A stretch of DNA of 64,000 nucleotides from JAJEEA01 sp965116765 (lineage in GTDB: Bacteria; Acidobacteriota; Vicinamibacteria; Vicinamibacterales; UBA8438): contig OZ220718.1 of assembly GCA_965116765.1 (NCBI GenBank), positions 5,704,001-5,768,000 on the forward strand, given 5' to 3'. Position numbers and translations under genes: made by a program. Positions 62,668 to 64,000 of this stretch are shown piece by piece. The notes beneath the pieces were generated by a model. The model was not told the origin of the DNA and did no database searches. It saw only the letters and a program-made list of their open reading frames with translations. Positions within the stretch are counted from its first letter, which is position 1; every line of letters starts with the position of its first letter.

Positions 62668-63014
62668 GGTTCGTCGCCCCACGACCAGTCGGCGGGCGGC
62701 TCCGGCTTCCCGGACCGGGAAGAAGCGCGTTGCCGGATCCGGCCACGCATCCGGGCCTGCTGGACCGGGCTGACGGCCGGCTCGGGAACGAGGGCGTCGA
62801 GGTTGTCCAGCAGCCCGTGGGCTCTCAGGATTCTGATGAGGTTCGCGGCCTGTGACGAACGCCCCTGCTCGATGCGCTGCACGGTCAGCGTGGAGACGCC
62901 CGCCTGCGCGGCCAACGCGGCCTGGGTGAGGTTCCGGTTCAGCCGATGGCGGGCAAGGCGGCGGCCAAGCGCCTGCAAGACTGCGTGATCCGATGCATGA
63001 GAGGATGTTTTCAT
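62664..63014 (-). CDS. hipB: HipB-like antitoxin (helix-turn-helix)
   Basis: A 116-residue protein with an Xre-type HTH (LGRRLARHRLNRNLTQAALA, GVSTLTVQRIEQGRSSQAAN) and a charged C-terminus. It should bind HipA and repress the operon. The upstream region is AT-rich and contains the palindrome ATAGCTAT seven bases before the start codon region, a candidate operator. Confidence 0.88.
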   Translation of the reverse strand: MKTSSHASDHAVLQALGRRLARHRLNRNLTQAALAAQAGVSTLTVQRIEQGRSSQAANLIRILRAHGLLDNLDALVPEPAVSPVQQARMRGRIRQRASSRSGKPEPPADWSWGDEP

Positions 63015-63399
63015 AAAATAGCTATAGTGAGTTTCTGTTCTGATTTCGAGGCTATGATACACCAGAATTGTTGTGTTGTGTACCTGAGTGTAGCCGCAAG
63101 TGTTGAGGGGGGAGGAGGAGGCGGTAGCGCGGCCCCAATAACAACATGTCAAAACTGATATTTAAGAAGCCATATTGGCAATAATAGTTTAATTTTGATA
63201 TTTTATAGGGCGCTAGATGGCAGCAGGACGGATGCCGCCCTGCGGGGGGCGCATCCGGCGCTACAATCAACCTTGCCAAGCTAGGCGAAGGGGCACCCTC
63301 GACACCTCGATCGTCCCTCCGGCGCCGTCCAGGGGCGTTCGCTGCGTTATCGTTGAGGAAACGACGGCCGTCGGACGCCGCCAACCCGGGAGAGCTGTC
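63015..63399. other. AT-rich intergenic region between hipBA and the membrane sensor
   Basis: About 385 bases without a gene. The segment around 63150-63210 is strongly AT-rich in contrast to the rest of the window and contains repeated TGATATTT/TGATATTTT. Nearer hipB, ATAGCTAT (63018-63025) and a TATCAT -10-like hexamer (minus strand, 63059-63054) may form its promoter and operator. AT-rich toxin-antitoxin promoters often mark horizontally gained DNA. Confidence 0.5.
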
Positions 63400-64000
63400 G
63401 TGAGCAACGAGTCGTCGACGCTGCCGCGCCTCGCCGCCCTGCTCCTGGCGGGCGTTTCCGGGACCTACGCGGTCGGCTTGATGCTGTCGCAGACCTGGGA
63501 GCGCACCAGCTTTGCGTGGACGTTGCTCCCGCTCTGGATCAGCGCGATTCCGCTCGTCTTCCTGCTCGTCGCCCTGACCGTCCTGTTCCAGCGCCTGCGC
63601 GACCGCAACGCCTGGGTGATGGCGCTCATGTTCTGCGGCTTCATGAGCCTGTTCGCTCCACAGGCGGCAGGCGGGTCGCCGGTCCTCCCCGGCTTCATGA
63701 TGGCCTACCGCATGACGCTGCTCATGATGGCCCCGGGGCTGTTCGCCTTCTTCTTCCTCGTGTTTCCCGCCCGTTCGCGGCTCGACGAACGCGCGCCGGG
63801 GCTGAAGTGGCTCCTCGTCGGGCTGGGTGCGTTCCTGGTGCTGACCGCCGGTCCGTGGCGGCCGCTCCTCGGTCAGCCGTTCTCGAACAACCTCGCCGGC
63901 GAGACGATCCTGCCCGACTCGCTGGCCCTCTGGCGCGCCTATGGGGTGTTCGGGAACGTCTTCCTGGGAATCGCGGTGGGCAGCCTCGCCCTCATCGGGC
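63400..64000 (+). CDS. Multi-helix membrane protein, N-terminus (probable sensor kinase or phosphatase; C-terminus off window)
   Basis: Two hundred residues from a GTG at 63400 to the window edge. At least five hydrophobic helices are visible (LAALLLAGVSGTYAVGLML, LLPLWISAIPLVFLLVALTV, MFCGFMSLFAPQ, LLMMAPGLFAFFFLVFP, WLLVGLGAFLVLTAGP). The FFFLVFPARSRLDERAPGLK turn is typical of the 7TM input region of sensor histidine kinases and PP2C-type phosphatases of this group. The catalytic part lies beyond the window, so the final function is open. GGGAG lies upstream. Confidence 0.65.
   Translation, partial: MSNESSTLPRLAALLLAGVSGTYAVGLMLSQTWERTSFAWTLLPLWISAIPLVFLLVALTVLFQRLRDRNAWVMALMFCGFMSLFAPQAAGGSPVLPGFMMAYRMTLLMMAPGLFAFFFLVFPARSRLDERAPGLKWLLVGLGAFLVLTAGPWRPLLGQPFSNNLAGETILPDSLALWRAYGVFGNVFLGIAVGSLALIG

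Overview
The window is very GC-rich DNA and looks like an Acidobacteriota genome, most likely of the Vicinamibacteria type. The pointers are family content, not a marker gene: an ADOP-type MacB/FtsX permease, a DUF1592 cytochrome next to a DUF1552 protein, TonB receptors with an N-terminal carboxypeptidase-regulatory domain, many secreted beta-propellers (PQQ, NHL, PD40, kelch), a two-member 'PDLQG' secreted family, and toxin-antitoxin modules. I saw no rRNA, tRNA, CRISPR array or complete insertion sequence.

Layout. 0-11.3 kb (mostly minus): partial Rpn nuclease, ADOP permease, a tight PQQ-propeller / small membrane protein / sulfatase (frameshifted) / Fic operon, small secreted proteins and a WYL regulator. 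11.5-17.3 kb (plus): DUF1592 cytochrome, DUF1552 protein, ankyrin protein. 17.6-20.9 kb (minus): TonB receptor. 21.0-21.7 kb: repeats, including a 165-bp triple-hairpin palindrome. 21.7-31.6 kb: cytochrome c, LOG enzyme, several propellers, typA. 32-50.4 kb: an island of iron-type genes, described below. 50.4-64 kb: PQQ dehydrogenase, ParE/Phd pair, TonB receptor, metal P-type ATPase, the PDLQG paralogues, Uma2 nuclease, hipBA, and the start of a membrane sensor.

The 32-50 kb island is the most interesting part. Six promoters share one architecture: a TTGAC-type -35, a 17-18 bp spacer, a TATAAT-like -10, then a 15-bp Fur-family palindrome of the form TGAGA-N5-TCTCA (perfect in some, degenerate in others) immediately downstream. 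They drive (i) a kelch-PQQ fusion, a heme-type TonB receptor and a 72-aa protein; (ii) two methyltransferases; (iii) an operon of an exported CbiX-like chelatase, a predicted selenoprotein combining thioredoxin, c-type heme and PDZ segments, and a DsbD-alpha/EF-hand protein; (iv) a P19/Tp34-like Fe2+ protein; (v) a DUF6787 membrane protein; (vi) a porin, an FMN-binding protein, a cytochrome-b-like membrane protein and ApbE. My inference is a metal-regulated envelope pathway that takes up heme or iron, with periplasmic chelatase, thiol/selenol and flavin redox steps. The individual families are known; the combination, the iron role and the order of steps are hypothesis.

The selenoprotein call rests on an in-frame TGA between two halves of one thioredoxin-PDZ gene, at the usual redox position (C-A-P-U), with a hairpin 26 nt downstream that fits the bacterial SECIS rules. 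Separately, several genes show single-base losses of frame (sulfatase, heme receptor three times, a methyltransferase start, a remnant at 40.2 kb). These may be assembly errors or real decay, and the reads should be checked before calling them pseudogenes.
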